From Methylovirgula sp. (lineage in GTDB: Bacteria > Pseudomonadota > Alphaproteobacteria > Rhizobiales > Beijerinckiaceae): a stretch of 64,000 nt of DNA. The translations under genes were made by a program, and so were the position numbers. The notes under the pieces were generated by a model. That model did not search any database and was not told where the DNA came from. It saw nothing but the letters and a program-made list of their open reading frames with translations. Positions 34,710 to 43,270 of this stretch are shown piece after piece (position 1 is the stretch's first letter; the number at the start of each line of letters is the position of its first letter). The stretch is from NCBI RefSeq assembly GCF_037200945.1, contig NZ_JBBCGP010000001.1, positions 1,424,501 to 1,488,500 on the forward strand. The letters are read 5' to 3'.

Positions 34710-35696
34710 ATGTTGCGAAAAAGCCTTCTCCTCTCCATCGGTTTCGGTATGCTGTTCGGCGGCGGCGTCAGCCTCGCGGAAGCGCAATCTGGGTCCGTCC
34801 CCACACAGATTGTCGATGCCCTCAATAAAGTCTGGGGCGTGCATCCTGGCTTCCGCGCCAATCATGCCAAGGGCATCGTCGGGCAGGGCACGTTCAAGGC
34901 GTCGGCGGATGCCGCAAGCCTAAGCAAAGCTGCGATCTTTTCAGGTGATACGATTCCGGTGACGATCCGCTTTTCGGATAGTGGCGGCCTGCCGAATGTT
35001 CCTGATGGCTCGAAATTGGCCGTACCGCACGGTCTTGCGATCAAATTCCGTCTGAAGGACGGCAGCGAGACCGATATGGTCATTAATTCGCTGAAATTTT
35101 TCCCGGTCGGGACCGGGGAGGATTTTCGCGATCTTCTGCTTGCCATTGCGGCCAGCCCGCCGAACGCGCCACAGCCGACGAAGCTCGCGCTCTTCGTCAA
35201 GACCCATCCGCGTGTACCCTTGGCGTCGGCGAGTGTGCATCAGCCGGACAGTCTCGCAGATGAGCAATATAACGGCGTCGATGCGTTCGTCTTCGTCGAC
35301 AAGAACGGCAAGAAACAGGCGTTCCGTTACATCGCTGCACCGGAAAAACTCGTCCACATCAGCGATGAGGAAGCGGCGAAGAAGTCGCCGAATTATCTCT
35401 TCGACGAGATCGCCACGCGCGTTGCGAAAGCACCCGTGAAGTTCCACCTACAAGCCCAACTCGCGGCGCCGGGCGATGTCACCAAGGATCCGACGATCCC
35501 TTGGGCAGCGACCAACAAAGTGGTCGATCTCGGCGTCCTGACGATCGACAAGATCGACTCCGACAGTCTTGCAGAGCAGAAGAAGCTCATATTTCTGCCT
35601 GGCGCGCTGATCCCCGGAATTGAGGAATCAGACGATCCGCTCATCGATGCACGCGACGGCGCCTATGCGGTCTCGTTCGGGCGGCGCAGCCAGTAG
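34710..35696 (+). CDS. catalase-related peroxidase, exported
   Basis: 328 residues from the ATG at 34710, which starts a signal peptide (SLLLSIGFGMLFGGGVSLAEAQ). It belongs to the small catalase-family peroxidases (about 330-350 residues, half a classical catalase). Distal-side His is in FRANHAKGIVGQGTF, followed by the beta-barrel strands VTIRFSDSGGLPNVPDGS and PHGLAIKF. The proximal Tyr is in the C-terminal RDGAYAVSFGRRS. It would remove peroxide in the periplasm using an organic reductant. It lies between the adhesin and the GNAT gene with only 39 bp to the latter, so it may belong with the core genes downstream. Confidence 0.88.
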   Translation: MLRKSLLLSIGFGMLFGGGVSLAEAQSGSVPTQIVDALNKVWGVHPGFRANHAKGIVGQGTFKASADAASLSKAAIFSGDTIPVTIRFSDSGGLPNVPDGSKLAVPHGLAIKFRLKDGSETDMVINSLKFFPVGTGEDFRDLLLAIAASPPNAPQPTKLALFVKTHPRVPLASASVHQPDSLADEQYNGVDAFVFVDKNGKKQAFRYIAAPEKLVHISDEEAAKKSPNYLFDEIATRVAKAPVKFHLQAQLAAPGDVTKDPTIPWAATNKVVDLGVLTIDKIDSDSLAEQKKLIFLPGALIPGIEESDDPLIDARDGAYAVSFGRRSQ

Positions 35697-35735
35697 GTTG
35701 CGTGAAACGCGCTTCTGGCGCAAAACGGCGCCGTC

Positions 35736-36233
35736 ATGGCGCCGGACCCGAAAATCAAGCTACGCCCCGCGACGCCTGCCGACGCGGGGCTTATCTTTGC
35801 TCTTGTCGGCGAGCTCGCGGCGTTCGAGCATTTGTCGCATGAAGTCCAGGCCGACGAAGCGGGCCTGAGGGCGGCTTTGTTCGGCCCGAACCCGCGCGTC
35901 TTCGCTGAGATTGTCGAATACGACACGGCGCCAGCCGGGTTCATTCTCTGGTTTTATACGTTTTCGAGTTTCGCCGGGCGCCACGGCATCTGGATCGAAG
36001 ATCTTTACGTGCGCGAGACTTTTCGCGGCAAAGGTTTGGGTGTGGTCATGCTTCACGCCATTGCGCACCGCTGCGTCGAGGAAAAGCTTGGCCGGCTCGA
36101 ATGGTCGGTCTTGAATTGGAACGAAAACGCGATCCGCTTCTATCGCGGCGCAGGCGCGCAATTGAAGTCCGAATGGACGATCTGCCGCATGGAAGGTGAA
36201 GCGCTTGCAGATTTCGCGGCAGGTCTCAAATGA
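35736..36233 (+). CDS. GNAT-family N-acetyltransferase (diamine-acetyltransferase-like)
   Basis: 165 residues. The GNAT core is clear: LRPATPADAGLIFALVGELA at the start, FYTFSSFAGRHGIWIEDLYV on strands 4-5, the acetyl-CoA loop RGKGLGVVML at about 100, and NWNENAIRFYRGAGA at motif B. The ELAAFEHL and WIEDLYVRETFRG pattern is that of spermidine/diamine acetyltransferase relatives. The substrate is not certain. It ends 13 bp before dfrA and probably shares its transcript. Confidence 0.85.
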   Translation: MAPDPKIKLRPATPADAGLIFALVGELAAFEHLSHEVQADEAGLRAALFGPNPRVFAEIVEYDTAPAGFILWFYTFSSFAGRHGIWIEDLYVRETFRGKGLGVVMLHAIAHRCVEEKLGRLEWSVLNWNENAIRFYRGAGAQLKSEWTICRMEGEALADFAAGLK

Positions 36234-36246
36234 GAGATAGCCGCGC

Positions 36247-36789
36247 ATGAATCTGCTTCTCGTTGGCGTCGTCGCCGTCGCCGATAATGGAGTCATCGGT
36301 CAAAGCAATGCGCTGCCATGGCACATTTCTGCCGACCTCAAGCGCTTTCGCACGCTGACGCTTGGCAAACCTTTGATCATGGGCCGCAAGACGTTCGCGG
36401 CAATTGGCCGTGCGCTGCCCGGCCGCGAAACGATTGTCGTGACGCGCGACGCGAAATTTGCGCCGCCAGCCGGCGTGTTCACGGCGACCACAATCGATGC
36501 CGCCTTGCAGCTGGCGACGACACGTGCCGATGTTTTGGGTGCGTCGGAGATTATTGTTGCTGGCGGCGGCGAAATTTACGCGGCGTTGCTCGACCGGATA
36601 GACCTTTTGCACATGACTTACGTTCATTGCACGCCCGAGGGGGACGCCTTCTTTCCGCCCATTGAGTGGTCACACTGGCGTGAAGTCTTTCGCGAAGACC
36701 ACTTATCCGAAACCGGTGGTGATGCAGGATATACGTGGGCCGACTATATCCGTACCGGCTCTCTTTCGCTGGCGCCGAAAGCCCTCTAA
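36247..36789 (+). CDS. folA: dihydrofolate reductase
   Basis: 180 residues. It regenerates tetrahydrofolate with NADPH, the step paired with thymidylate synthase. Landmarks are the Met20-loop region VGVVAVADNGVIG, NALPWHISADLKRFRTLTLGK, the folate-binding PLIMGRKTFAAIG, GRETIVVTRD, and the NADPH site IIVAGGGEIYAALL. The usual neighbour thyA is separated by the adhesin block. It is followed after 26 bp by hflK, the normal alphaproteobacterial order. Confidence 0.95.
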   Translation: MNLLLVGVVAVADNGVIGQSNALPWHISADLKRFRTLTLGKPLIMGRKTFAAIGRALPGRETIVVTRDAKFAPPAGVFTATTIDAALQLATTRADVLGASEIIVAGGGEIYAALLDRIDLLHMTYVHCTPEGDAFFPPIEWSHWREVFREDHLSETGGDAGYTWADYIRTGSLSLAPKAL

Positions 36790-36815
36790 GACAAGCGCCA
36801 CCGAGGAAGGATTTC

Positions 36816-37928
36816 ATGCCCTGGAGTAATGACGGTAAGGACGGCGGCTCTTGGAAGCCGGAAAATCCCGGCCCGTGGGGCCAACCGCAGGCGCCGAATC
36901 CCGTCAATTTCGAGGGATGGGTGCGCCTGGCACAGGCGCGGCTGCAGGGCTGGCTGCCCGGCGGCGGCCTCGGCGGCCGCGCGCTTGCGGTGCTTGGCCT
37001 TCTCGGCGTTCTCCTGTGGCTGCTGACAGGGTGCTATACAATCGGCCCGAATGAGGTCGGCCTCAACATGATCTTCGGCCGCTATACCGGCAAGACGACC
37101 TCGGGCCTAAATTACAACCTGCCGTATCCGATTGGCTCCGTCCAAAAGCTCGCGGTGACGGATCGCAACACAACCGATATCGGCTTCATTTCGCGGATGG
37201 ACGATCGCACCGGCGAGCAGGCGACCTTCGATTTGCCTGAAGAGAGCCTGATGCTGACCGACGATCAGAACATCGCGGACGTGAAATTTGTCGTGATCTG
37301 GCAGATCGATCCATCGCATCCGGAAGATTACGCCTTCAACATCGACGATCCCGACGACACGGTGAAGGCGGTGGCAGAGAGCGCGATGCGCGCGGTGATC
37401 GGCCGCAGCCTGATCCAGAATATCCTGACCGCCGATCGCAAAGTGATCGAACCGGCGGTTCAGGATTTGGCGCAGAAGATTCTCGACAAATACAAAGCCG
37501 GCGTCCTCATCCTTCAGGTGCAATTGCAGTCGGTCGATCCGCCGCAGGAAGTGATCACAGCCTTCCGCGATGTCACTGCCGCCCAGCAGGACCGCGACCG
37601 GATGCGCAACGAGGCCCAGACCTACGCCAACAATGTGGTGCCAGCGGCACAGGGTCAGGCAGCGGCCATTCGCCAGCAGGCCGAGGGCTATCGCTTGCAG
37701 ACGATCGACGAGGCGACCGGCCAGGCGTCGCGCTTCTCGCAAGTTGAGGCACAATACAAAATCGCGCCGGCGTTGACGCGCGAGCGCATCTATCTCGAGA
37801 CGATGGAACAGGTTCTCGGCGGCAGCGACAAGGTCATTGTTGATTCGGGGAATGGACAGAGCGTCCTGCCCTATTTGCCATTGCCACTTTTGACGCCGAA
37901 CGCATCCGCCGATGGAGCGCCGAAATGA
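36816..37928 (+). CDS. hflK: HflK, membrane SPFH subunit of the FtsH-regulating complex
   Basis: 370 residues from the ATG at 36816, with a GAGGAAGG ribosome site. A Gly/Pro/Asn/Trp-rich cytoplasmic tail (MPWSNDGKDGGSWKPENPGP) is followed by one membrane helix (ALAVLGLLGVLLWLLTGCYT) and the SPFH domain (GPNEVGLNMIFGRY ... DDQNIADVKFVVIWQI). A helical region rich in Gln and Ala (AAQQDRDRMRNEAQTYANNV) comes next. HflK and HflC form a large cage in the inner membrane around FtsH and limit its proteolysis. The stop overlaps the hflC start (ATGA). Confidence 0.95.
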   Translation: MPWSNDGKDGGSWKPENPGPWGQPQAPNPVNFEGWVRLAQARLQGWLPGGGLGGRALAVLGLLGVLLWLLTGCYTIGPNEVGLNMIFGRYTGKTTSGLNYNLPYPIGSVQKLAVTDRNTTDIGFISRMDDRTGEQATFDLPEESLMLTDDQNIADVKFVVIWQIDPSHPEDYAFNIDDPDDTVKAVAESAMRAVIGRSLIQNILTADRKVIEPAVQDLAQKILDKYKAGVLILQVQLQSVDPPQEVITAFRDVTAAQQDRDRMRNEAQTYANNVVPAAQGQAAAIRQQAEGYRLQTIDEATGQASRFSQVEAQYKIAPALTRERIYLETMEQVLGGSDKVIVDSGNGQSVLPYLPLPLLTPNASADGAPK

Positions 37929-38824
37929 AGGGCGCGACCGGTATTTTCGTGACGCTTCTGGCGATTGCCGCCATCATCGTCATTGTGGCGTCGATCTTCA
38001 CCGTCGGTCAGACCGAACAGGCGCTTGTGCTGCGTTTCGGCGATCCGGTCGCGGGGCGCGGCCTCGTCACCGAACCGGGCCTGCACTTCAAAATTCCGTT
38101 CATCGAGAATGTCGTTCTGCTCGACAAGCGCATCCTCGATGTCGAGACGCCGACGCAGGAAGTGCTCGCCTCCGACAATACGCGGGTCGAGGTCGATTCC
38201 TTCCTGAAATACAGGATCGTCGATCCGCTCAAATTCTATCAAACGGTGGGCGACATCGACCGCGCCAACGACCAGCTTGGCTATATTCTCAATTCCGCCG
38301 TGCGCCGCGTTCTTGGCGATGCCGACCTTAGACAGATCGTCAGCGCCGATCGCGAAGCCTTGATGGCAAACATCCGCCAACAGGTGAATCAGCAGGCAGA
38401 TAAACTCGGCGTCAGCGCTGTCGATGTCCGTATTCGGCGCACCGATCTGCCACAGCAGATATCGGAAAAGGTCTTCAGCCGGATGCAGAGCGAATGGGCG
38501 CGCGAGGCAGCGCTCTTCCGCGCCCAAGGGGCGGAGGAATCGCAGGAGATCCGCGCCAAGGCGGACCGCGATGCCGTTGTTTTGCGTGCCGACGCGCAAC
38601 GCGATGCTGACCAGACGCGCGGCGCCGGCGATGCCCAACGCGCGCGCATTTTTGCAACGGCTTTCGGCAAGGACCCAGACTTTTTCGCCTTCTACCGTTC
38701 GATGCAGGCCTATACGACGGGCTTGAAAGCGTCGAACACCCGTCTGGTGCTCAGCCCGAAATCGGCCTTCTTCCAATATTTTCTGCCGCCAGCCGGAGCC
38801 AATACGTTGCCGCCCGCGCATTAA
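37925..38824 (+). CDS. hflC: HflC, partner of HflK
   Basis: 299 residues, starting in the ATGA overlap with hflK. One N-terminal helix (GIFVTLLAIAAIIVIVASIFTV) is followed by the SPFH domain (QTEQALVLRFGDPV, GLHFKIPFIENVVLLDKRIL). It continues with FLKYRIVDPLKFYQTVG, DVRIRRTDLPQQISEKVFSRM and a charged coiled coil with EESQEIRAKADRDAVVL. It ends with the conserved RSMQAYTTGLK region. It works with HflK in controlling FtsH. The degP gene follows after about 70 bp, as in many relatives. Confidence 0.95.
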   Translation: MKGATGIFVTLLAIAAIIVIVASIFTVGQTEQALVLRFGDPVAGRGLVTEPGLHFKIPFIENVVLLDKRILDVETPTQEVLASDNTRVEVDSFLKYRIVDPLKFYQTVGDIDRANDQLGYILNSAVRRVLGDADLRQIVSADREALMANIRQQVNQQADKLGVSAVDVRIRRTDLPQQISEKVFSRMQSEWAREAALFRAQGAEESQEIRAKADRDAVVLRADAQRDADQTRGAGDAQRARIFATAFGKDPDFFAFYRSMQAYTTGLKASNTRLVLSPKSAFFQYFLPPAGANTLPPAH

Positions 38825-38896
38825 CGCGATCGTGCGCAAAATCGGCGTGAATTCGTTTAGCTGATCCGCTAATTTTGCGCGCTTGAGGAGAGATGA

Positions 38897-40405
38897 ATGG
38901 CTTCATGCCGGCAATTCGCGTCTGCTTTATTCGGCGCGCACAAGGTTTTGATGGCTTTGTCCTTGGGCGTTGCAACAGTCGGAATCGGCTATTCATCGGC
39001 AGCCTATGCCGGCCATACGCCGGATTCGTTCGCCGATCTTGCTGCGGCGGTCAGCAATGCGGTCGTCAACATTTCGGCGACGCAGACCTACGAAGAGAAA
39101 GACGCGAGCAACGGACCCGACACCGATTCGGGCACGCCGTTTGACGATCTCTTCGACAAATTTCTCCATCACACGCCTCACGGCGACAGCGACGGCGATT
39201 CTGAACCGCATGAGCGCAGTTCCAATTCGCTTGGTTCGGGCTTCGTGATCGACCCGTCGGGCATCATCATCACCAACAATCACGTCATCGCCGATTCCAA
39301 CGAAGTGACGGTGATCTTCACCGATGGCACGAAACTGCGGGCTCGGGTCATCGGCAAGGACAGCAAGGTCGACGTGGCGGTGCTCAAAGTGGAAGCCGAT
39401 CATCCGTTGAAAGCGGTGAAATTCGGCGACAGCGACCAGATGCGCGTCGGCGATTGGGTGATTGCGGTCGGCAATCCGTTCGGCTTGGGTGGCAGCGTCA
39501 CGGCCGGCATTGTTTCGGCCCGTCACCGCGACATCGATTCCGGACCTTACGACAATTATCTCCAGACCGACGCGGCCATCAACAAAGGCAATTCCGGCGG
39601 ACCGCTGTTCAATATGGACGGGCAGGTGATCGGCATTAACACCGCGATCCTTTCGCCGAGCGGCGGTTCGATTGGCATCGGCTTTGCCACGCCGGCGAAC
39701 ACGGTGGCGCCGGTCATCGATCAATTGCGCAAATACGGCGAAACACGGCGCGGCTGGCTCGGCGTGCGTATCCAGTCGATCGATGATTCACTCGCCGAAA
39801 GCCTGGATCTCGGCAAAGTGCGCGGCGCGCTCGTCGCAGGGACAGATTCCGGTGGCCCGGCAGCTGAAGCCGGGATTACGACTGGCGATGTTATTGTGAA
39901 ATTCGACGGCGTCGACGTGGCCGAATCCCGTGATCTGCCCAAGCTCGTCGCACTGACGCCCGTTGGTAAGGACGTTGCGATCGTCATTGTCCGGCGCGGC
40001 CACGAGATGACCAAAACCGTCAAACTCGGCAGGCTTGAAGACGGTGCGCAGAAAGCCTCGCTGACTCTCGGGGATGATCAGGGCAAGAAGCTGCCGCCAA
40101 CGCTAGTCGAAAAGGCGCTCGGCATGGCGCTTTCGAAGCTCGATGAAACGTCGCGGCTGAAATATGCGATCAAGGACAGTCTGACAGCGGGTGTGGTCGT
40201 CACGGAGGTTGAGTCAAATTCGCCGGCGGCCCGTAAGAACATTCTGCCCGGCGAAGTGATTCTGGAGATCAATCAGGAGGCGGTCCGGGCGCCGTCGGAT
40301 GTCGCCAAAGAGATGCGAATCCTGAAGGCGGCCGGGAAGAAATTGGCTCTGTTGCTCGTCTCGACGCCCCAAGGCGAGGTGCGGTTCGTCGCGCTCGATC
40401 TCTAG
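38897..40405 (+). CDS. degP: Do-family periplasmic serine protease/chaperone
   Basis: 502 residues. Signal peptide (about 15-38, ending AAYAGH), then the trypsin-like domain with His129 in TNNHVIA, Asp159 in SKVDVAVLK and Ser233 in GNSGGPLF, and two PDZ domains (from RRGWLGVRIQSIDDSLAESL, and from LKYAIKDSLTAGVVVTEV). An acidic, His- and Ser-rich loop (HHTPHGDSDGDSEPHERSSN) between residues 90 and 110 is the variable LA-loop. It degrades or refolds damaged envelope proteins. A protease that cleans up misfolded barrels fits a cell that exports many surface proteins, but the gene is part of the core hflKC set. Confidence 0.94.
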   Translation: MASCRQFASALFGAHKVLMALSLGVATVGIGYSSAAYAGHTPDSFADLAAAVSNAVVNISATQTYEEKDASNGPDTDSGTPFDDLFDKFLHHTPHGDSDGDSEPHERSSNSLGSGFVIDPSGIIITNNHVIADSNEVTVIFTDGTKLRARVIGKDSKVDVAVLKVEADHPLKAVKFGDSDQMRVGDWVIAVGNPFGLGGSVTAGIVSARHRDIDSGPYDNYLQTDAAINKGNSGGPLFNMDGQVIGINTAILSPSGGSIGIGFATPANTVAPVIDQLRKYGETRRGWLGVRIQSIDDSLAESLDLGKVRGALVAGTDSGGPAAEAGITTGDVIVKFDGVDVAESRDLPKLVALTPVGKDVAIVIVRRGHEMTKTVKLGRLEDGAQKASLTLGDDQGKKLPPTLVEKALGMALSKLDETSRLKYAIKDSLTAGVVVTEVESNSPAARKNILPGEVILEINQEAVRAPSDVAKEMRILKAAGKKLALLLVSTPQGEVRFVALDL

Positions 40406-40482
40406 AAGCGCGATCCGTTAACCAGAGAGCCAGCCGGATCAAGTTTCCGAGACGCGGATCGTCTAGTTACCCGTCGCTGTCC

Positions 40483-40511
40483 TTGACAGTCCGAGAGCCG
40501 CCGCCTATGTC
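40483..40511 (+). promoter_or_regulatory. groESL promoter
   Basis: TTGACA (40483-40488) and TATGTC (40506-40511) are separated by 17 bp, a good housekeeping sigma promoter. The CIRCE repeat lies just downstream, in the expected start region. Confidence 0.65.
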
Positions 40512-40521
40512 GAGGCTGCCG

Positions 40522-40548
40522 TTAGCACTCTATCGGTTTGAGTGCTAA
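40522..40548. promoter_or_regulatory. CIRCE operator (HrcA-binding)
   Basis: TTAGCACTC, nine bases, GAGTGCTAA: a perfect CIRCE inverted repeat, about 80 bp before groES. HrcA bound here represses groESL until heat shock. The hrcA gene is not in the window. Confidence 0.97.
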
Positions 40549-40626
40549 CAGCCATCATTTCCCCATCGAGCGGCGTCTGCGTCCCCGAATTCCGGCGCTA
40601 CTCGCGAACGTTCAAGGAAACATCGC

Positions 40627-40914
40627 ATGACTTTCCGACCTCTGCATGACCGCGTCGTCGTCAAGCGCCTCGAAGGCGAAGAGAAGACGAAGGGCGGCAT
40701 CATTATTCCCGATTCGGCGAAAGAGAAGCCGCAAGAGGGTGAGATCGTGGCCGTCGGCCCCGGCGCCCGCGACGAGACCGGCAAGCTCGTTCCCCTCGAT
40801 GTCAAAGCCGGTGATCGCATCCTGTTCGGCAAATGGTCTGGCACCGAAGTCAAGATCGACGGCCAGGATCTCCTCATCATGAAGGAGAGCGACGTCCTCG
40901 GCGTCGTTGGCTGA
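40627..40914 (+). CDS. groES: co-chaperonin GroES
   Basis: 95 residues, the standard length. FRPLHDRVVVKRLEGEEKTK at the start, the mobile loop KGGIIIPDSAKEKPQ, VVAVGPGARDETGKLVPLDV and the C-terminal DLLIMKESDVLGVV are all typical. It caps the GroEL ring. It is under the CIRCE operator and is followed 42 bp later by groEL. Confidence 0.98.
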   Translation: MTFRPLHDRVVVKRLEGEEKTKGGIIIPDSAKEKPQEGEIVAVGPGARDETGKLVPLDVKAGDRILFGKWSGTEVKIDGQDLLIMKESDVLGVVG

Positions 40915-40956
40915 TCTCAGGACCCTTAGCGAGCCCCAATTCAGGAGTTTTTCCAA

Positions 40957-42597
40957 ATGGCAGCCAAAGACGTACGTTTTTCCTCTGATGCCCGCGACCG
41001 GATGTTGCGCGGCGTCGAAATTCTCAACAACGCCGTTAAAGTGACGCTCGGTCCCAAGGGCCGCAACGTCGTCATCGAAAAGAGCTTCGGCGCTCCCCGC
41101 ATCACCAAGGACGGCGTGTCCGTCGCCAAGGAGATCGAGCTTTCCGACAAGTTCGAGAACCTCGGCGCCCAGCTCGTCCGCGAAGTCGCTTCCAAGCAGA
41201 ACGACATTGCTGGTGACGGAACGACGACAGCGACCCTCCTCGCCGCTTCGATCGTCCGCGAAGGCACCAAGGCGGTCGCCGCCGGCCTCAACCCGATGGA
41301 TTTGAAGCGCGGCATCGACCTCGCGGTCGAAGCTGTCGTGGCCGATCTCAAGGCGAAGTCGAAGAAGGTCACCTCCAACGACGAGATCGCCCAGGTCGGC
41401 ACCAACTCGGCCAATGGCGACGCGTCAATCGGCCAGATCATCGCCACGGCGATGCAGAAGGTCGGCAACGAAGGCGTCATCACCGTCGAAGAGGCCAAGA
41501 GCCTCGAGACCGAACTCGATGTCGTCGAAGGCATGCAGTTCGATCGCGGTTATCTCTCGCCCTATTTCATCACCAATGCCGAGAAGATGGTCGCCGAACT
41601 CGAAGATCCCTACATCCTGATCAACGAGAAGAAGCTTTCGTCGCTCCAGGCGATGCTGCCGGTTCTCGAAGCGGTCGTGCAGACTGGCAAGCCGCTCCTG
41701 ATCGTTGCGGAAGACGTCGAAGGCGAAGCGCTCGCGACCCTCGTCGTCAACAAGCTGCGCGGTGGCCTCAAGGTCGCGGCCGTCAAGGCGCCGGGCTTTG
41801 GTGATCGCCGCAAGGCGATGCTCGAAGACATCGCCATCCTTACCGGCGGTCAGCTCATCTCCGAAGACCTCGGCATCAAGCTCGAAAACGTAACGCTGCA
41901 GATGCTCGGCCGTGCCAAGCGCATCCGCATCGAGAAGGAAACGACGACGATCATCGACGGCGCCGGTTCCAAGGCCGACATCGAAGCGCGCATTGCTCAG
42001 ATCAAGGCGCAGATTGCCGACACGACGTCTGATTACGATCGTGAGAAGCTGCAGGAGCGTCTTGCCAAGCTCGCGGGCGGCGTCGCGGTCATCCGCGTTG
42101 GCGGTTCGAGCGAAGTCGAGGTGAAGGAGAAGAAGGATCGCGTCGACGACGCGCTCAACGCGACCCGCGCGGCCGTCGAAGAAGGCGTTCTTCCGGGTGG
42201 TGGCGTGCCGCTGCTGCGCGCCATCAAGGTGCTCGACGGCATCAAGACGGTCAACGCCGATCAGAAGGCCGGTGTCGATATCGTCCGCAAGGCGATCCAG
42301 ACTCCGGCTCGCCAGATCGTCGACAATTCCGGCGCTGACGGCGCCGTGATCGTCGGCAAGCTGCTCGAAGCCACCGATTATGGCCACGGCTATAATGCGC
42401 AGACGGGCGAATATGGCGATCTCGTCAAGCTCGGCATCATCGATCCGACCAAGGTCGTGCGCACTGCGTTGCAGGATGCGGCGTCCGTTGCCGGCCTCCT
42501 GATTACCACCGAAGCGATCATCACCGAACAGCCGAAGAAAGAATCGGCTCCTGTCGGCGGCGGCGGCATGGGTGGCATGGGCGGTATGGACTTCTAA
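40957..42597 (+). CDS. groEL: chaperonin GroEL
   Basis: 546 residues, full length. AAKDVRFSSDARDRMLRGVE at the start, VTLGPKGRNVVIEKSFGAP, the ATP site GDGTTTATLLA, the apical-domain PYFITNAEKM and the closing GGGMGGMGGMDF tail are all present. An ATP-driven folding chamber together with GroES. A strong terminator follows at 42626. Confidence 0.98.
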   Translation: MAAKDVRFSSDARDRMLRGVEILNNAVKVTLGPKGRNVVIEKSFGAPRITKDGVSVAKEIELSDKFENLGAQLVREVASKQNDIAGDGTTTATLLAASIVREGTKAVAAGLNPMDLKRGIDLAVEAVVADLKAKSKKVTSNDEIAQVGTNSANGDASIGQIIATAMQKVGNEGVITVEEAKSLETELDVVEGMQFDRGYLSPYFITNAEKMVAELEDPYILINEKKLSSLQAMLPVLEAVVQTGKPLLIVAEDVEGEALATLVVNKLRGGLKVAAVKAPGFGDRRKAMLEDIAILTGGQLISEDLGIKLENVTLQMLGRAKRIRIEKETTTIIDGAGSKADIEARIAQIKAQIADTTSDYDREKLQERLAKLAGGVAVIRVGGSSEVEVKEKKDRVDDALNATRAAVEEGVLPGGGVPLLRAIKVLDGIKTVNADQKAGVDIVRKAIQTPARQIVDNSGADGAVIVGKLLEATDYGHGYNAQTGEYGDLVKLGIIDPTKVVRTALQDAASVAGLLITTEAIITEQPKKESAPVGGGGMGGMGGMDF

Positions 42598-42625
42598 AAT
42601 CGCGCATTTGTGCGAAACGACACTT

Positions 42626-42653
42626 AAAAGCCCCGGTAATCCGGGGCTTTTTG
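42626..42653 (+). terminator. rho-independent terminator of groESL
   Basis: AAAAGCCCCGG, loop TAAT, CCGGGGCTTTTT: a GC-rich stem of about 10 bp with flanking A and T tracts, 29 bp after the groEL stop. A classic intrinsic terminator. Confidence 0.95.
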
Positions 42654-42792
42654 TTTACTGCGCCTACGCACTTTGGGTCGCGGCGAGAGAAATTATATTT
42701 TTTCGCGTTGCAATCACTGGCTAAAACCGCCTCGCAAAGCGTATGCATTACACGCGAGTTGCGCTCGGTTAGCCTGAGTAGGAGGGGGTAAA

Positions 42793-43143
42793 GTGGGTCA
42801 GTTGCCGCTGAATGAGTCCGAAAAAAAAACAGCCACGCGGGCTGATCTTTTGAATGCTGTGTATGAATCCTGCAAAGGCCTCTCTCGTGCCCAGGCGCGC
42901 GACATTTTTGAAATGACGCTTGAGGAAATTTCCACTGCGCTGGTACGTGGTGAGACGGTCAAGCTTCGTTCGTTTGGACTTTTTTCCGTCCGTGCCAAGC
43001 GTGAGCGCATCGGCCGCAATCCCCGCACCGGGATCGAGGTGCCGATTAAGCCGCGACGTGTGCTGACGTTTCGTCCGTCACCGGTTTTGGTCGCGCTCAT
43101 CAACGGCGAAAGCGCGGATTCTGCCGAAGAATTGCAGGATTAG
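42793..43143 (+). CDS. ihfA: integration host factor subunit alpha
   Basis: 116 residues from the GTG at 42793, which has a GGAGGGGG site. An IHF/HU fold: TRADLLNAVYESCKGLSRAQ, FEMTLEEISTALVRGETVKL, SFGLFSVRAKRERIGRNPRT and the DNA-intercalating loop GRNPRTGIEVPIKPRRVLTF. There is a longer N-terminal tail (about 13 residues) than in E. coli, as common in alphaproteobacteria. Together with IHF-beta it bends DNA at promoters, including many biofilm genes. The usual MerR-type neighbour is absent here. Confidence 0.93.
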   Translation: MGQLPLNESEKKTATRADLLNAVYESCKGLSRAQARDIFEMTLEEISTALVRGETVKLRSFGLFSVRAKRERIGRNPRTGIEVPIKPRRVLTFRPSPVLVALINGESADSAEELQD

Positions 43144-43270
43144 CGGCTCGCCGCCGAGATGCGGGCGCGAGATGCCTTAAATGTTACAAACCTGTAACTA
43201 GGCAGCGATTTGCGCCTGTGCGCAAAAGCGTGGTTTGATCCCGCTAAATTCCCTGGATATCGACGCTGAT